NCBI RefSeq assembly: GCF_000381085.1
Contig: NZ_KB905899.1
Coordinates: forward strand, 1,426,001 to 1,490,000
DNA length: 64,000 nucleotides
Source: Thiomicrorhabdus arctica DSM 13458
Lineage (GTDB): Bacteria > Pseudomonadota > Gammaproteobacteria > Thiomicrospirales > Thiomicrospiraceae
Reading direction: 5' to 3'
This document shows, piece by piece, positions 62,455-64,000 of this stretch (its first letter is position 1; each line of letters begins with the position of its first letter). The notes beneath the pieces were generated by a model. That model searched no databases. It had not been told where the DNA came from and worked only from the letters and a program-made list of their open reading frames with translations. A program made the translations under genes and the position numbers.

Positions 62455-63102
62455 ATGCCAAATCGAGATTACCATCAAGAGCGCCGTGAGTATCAGTATT
62501 CAGGCCTAAGCAGAGAGCAATTACAAGCGTCTCCTTTTAGCCAATTCACCCAATGGATGGATGAAGCCATGCAAGCGACGGTTAAAGATCCAACGGCTAT
62601 GTCAGTGGCCACAGTAGACGCCAACGGGCAACCTCACAGCCGTATTGTTCTACTCAAAGAGTTCAATCACAATGGCTTCGTTTTCTACACGCATTATGAA
62701 AGCGATAAAGGTCAACAAATTATCGACAATCCTAAAGCCGCGTTGTTGTTCTTTTGGCCTGAACTGGATCGACAAATTCGTATCGAAGGTGTCTTAAGCA
62801 AAACGTCTTTAACGGAGTCTGAAACTTACTTCCACACTCGACCTAAGGATAGCCAATTAGCCGCCTATACTTCATCACAGAGTCATGAAGTGACCAGTCG
62901 TCTTGCACTGGAAATGGCTTTTGCCGAGAATGCTGAACGCTTTGCCAATAGTAAAGTGCCGCATCCCACCCATTGGGGAGGTTATCGTTTAACGGCGCAT
63001 AAATTTGAATTTTGGCAAGGCCGACCGAATCGGCTACATGACCGTTTTAGCTATAGCCTAGAGACAGAAGACTCCTGGCATACGGCTCGTTTATCTCCTT
63101 AA
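62455..63102 (+). CDS. pdxH: Pyridoxamine 5'-phosphate oxidase PdxH
   Basis: FMN oxidase that makes pyridoxal 5'-phosphate from PNP or PMP. The 215-aa sequence has DYHQERREYQYSGLSREQL at the N-terminus, AMSVATVDANGQPHSRIVLLK, FVFYTHYESDKGQQI and the C-terminal signature FWQGRPNRLHDRFSY with HTARLSP at the end. Length is normal. ung follows 14 bp later on the same strand. Confidence 0.97.
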   Translation: MPNRDYHQERREYQYSGLSREQLQASPFSQFTQWMDEAMQATVKDPTAMSVATVDANGQPHSRIVLLKEFNHNGFVFYTHYESDKGQQIIDNPKAALLFFWPELDRQIRIEGVLSKTSLTESETYFHTRPKDSQLAAYTSSQSHEVTSRLALEMAFAENAERFANSKVPHPTHWGGYRLTAHKFEFWQGRPNRLHDRFSYSLETEDSWHTARLSP

Positions 63103-63116
63103 AGCGTGGGTACTCT

Positions 63117-63791
63117 ATGAATTTACCCAATGAATGGCAGTCGGTTTTAGAAAACGAACTGCAACAGCCCTATATGCAAAGCTTGCAACAATTTCTAACC
63201 GTGCAACAGCAACAAGGCAAAATAATTTTACCGCCAGAAAATTGTTGGTTTAATGCTTTACAGAGCACCGCCCTCAAAGATATTAAAGTGGTGATTTTAG
63301 GCCAAGACCCTTATCCAACTATGGGGCATGCGCACGGCTTATGTTTTTCAGTACTGCCAGAGGTCAACCCTCTGCCCAAATCTTTACTGAATATCAATAA
63401 AGAGTTACTCACCGATATTCAGGTCGACAATCGCCATACCGGGTTTTTACAACCTTGGGCGCAACAAGGTGTCTTACTCCTCAATGCGGTATTAACCGTT
63501 GAAGCGGGTCAAGCCAACGCTCATCAAAACAAGGGGTGGGAAAGGTTTACCGATGCCATCATTCAAGCGGTTAATACTCAGCGCAAGCATTGTGTGTTTA
63601 TTTTGTGGGGCGCGTATGCCCAGAAAAAAGGCAAAATCATAGACCGTAATCGGCATTTAGTCATTGAAAGCCCGCACCCCTCACCGCTTTCCGCATATCG
63701 TGGTTTTTTTGGCAGTCGGCCTTTTTCGCAAACCAATGCCTATCTTATGACACACTCAAAAGCACCCATTGATTGGCAACTTCCTCGCTAA
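63117..63791 (+). CDS. ung: Uracil-DNA glycosylase Ung
   Basis: Excises uracil from DNA (family 1). The water-activating Asp is in VVILGQDPYPTMGHAHGLCFS, the pyrimidine-recognition Asn in LLLNAVLTVEAG and the catalytic His and intercalating Leu loop in ESPHPSPLSAYRGFFGSRPFS. The 224-aa length is typical. It follows pdxH by 14 bp and is probably co-transcribed. Confidence 0.97.
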   Translation: MNLPNEWQSVLENELQQPYMQSLQQFLTVQQQQGKIILPPENCWFNALQSTALKDIKVVILGQDPYPTMGHAHGLCFSVLPEVNPLPKSLLNINKELLTDIQVDNRHTGFLQPWAQQGVLLLNAVLTVEAGQANAHQNKGWERFTDAIIQAVNTQRKHCVFILWGAYAQKKGKIIDRNRHLVIESPHPSPLSAYRGFFGSRPFSQTNAYLMTHSKAPIDWQLPR

Positions 63792-63984
63792 TTTAGCGGT
63801 GCGTCTCATATTCACTTCCCTAGTTTTGGTTCTACGCACAAGTTACTGTTATCAAGACATATCAAATTCGTTTATGGACACATGGAAAACTTGAGCGACT
63901 AAAAGCATAAGAATGATAGCGACACCCCCTTTATTATCGTATGATGCGGCTAATAAATTAATGTTATCGCGAGGTAAACAGGAA

Positions 63985-64000
63985 ATGGTTTCACTGAAAA
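63985..64000 (+). CDS. Start of a further gene, truncated by the window end
   Basis: ATG at 63985 with GAGG ten bases upstream and an open frame to the end (five codons). An in-frame ATG at 63961 is possible. Too short to identify. Confidence 0.3.

Noticed and set aside
1-64000. CRISPR arrays, phage, rRNA operons
   Set aside because: No regularly spaced direct repeats, phage structural or integrase genes, or rRNA sequence was seen. The dispersed palindrome is irregularly spaced and not CRISPR.

Overview
This 64 kb window is chromosomal DNA from a gammaproteobacterium of moderate to low GC. Gene order (hemA-prfA-prmC; prs-rplY-pth-ychF with a tRNA-Gln; dapF-DUF484-xerC; ubiE-ubiJ-ubiB; gmhA-hldE) and protein style resemble the marine sulfur-oxidiser group (Thiomicrospira, Thiomicrorhabdus, Hydrogenovibrio). 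That placement is inference from gene order, not a database result.

Layout. 1-4938: inner-core LPS and Kdo genes (gmhA, hldE, a PagL-like lipid A deacylase, kdsD, waaA). 5220-14212: YqhA-type membrane protein, hslV, xerC, DUF484, dapF, then hslU, DUF971, ubiE, ubiJ, ubiB. 14505-18619: secreted and lipoprotein genes, including a kexin-like subtilase lipoprotein followed directly by a small secreted protein whose C-terminus looks like a subtilase propeptide. 18869-31155: tRNA-Met, ychF, pth, rplY, prs, tRNA-Gln, a TPR lipoprotein, hemA, prfA, prmC, moeB/thiF-like, motB, motA. 31156-40317: parC, an HMA protein, selO, a PilZ-like gene, a c-di-GMP-I riboswitch upstream of a PAS chemoreceptor, cysQ, nudE. 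40381-48061: GMP/IMP nucleotidase, an AraC regulator divergent from an ExaC-type aldehyde dehydrogenase plus DUF779, a thioredoxin-like protein overlapping a spermidine-synthase-like protein, and the ABC-F ATPase uup. 48062-57550 is an accessory region: small cassette-like genes, short dispersed repeats, two near-identical secreted metallo-beta-lactamase-fold hydrolases and an ice-binding (DUF3494) protein. 57551-64000: degenerate receiver protein, nrdB, an unknown secreted protein, parE, pdxH, ung and the start of one further gene.

The strongest unexplained signal is a perfect palindrome, ACCAGGCCTGGT, often extended to GACCAGGCCTGGTC. It occurs 13 times exactly, with about seven more near copies. 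About 0.004 exact copies are expected by chance in 64 kb with equal base use. It lies inside genes in two reading frames (encoding PGLV or QAWS) and between genes, mostly in 3'-to-3' gaps. In the accessory region it forms part of a larger repeat of about 80 bp, and one copy extends to a 28-bp palindrome that forms an intrinsic terminator. Other systems worth testing are the propeptide-less subtilase with its candidate external chaperone, the c-di-GMP riboswitch next to a PilZ-like gene, and the MBL-hydrolase duplication.
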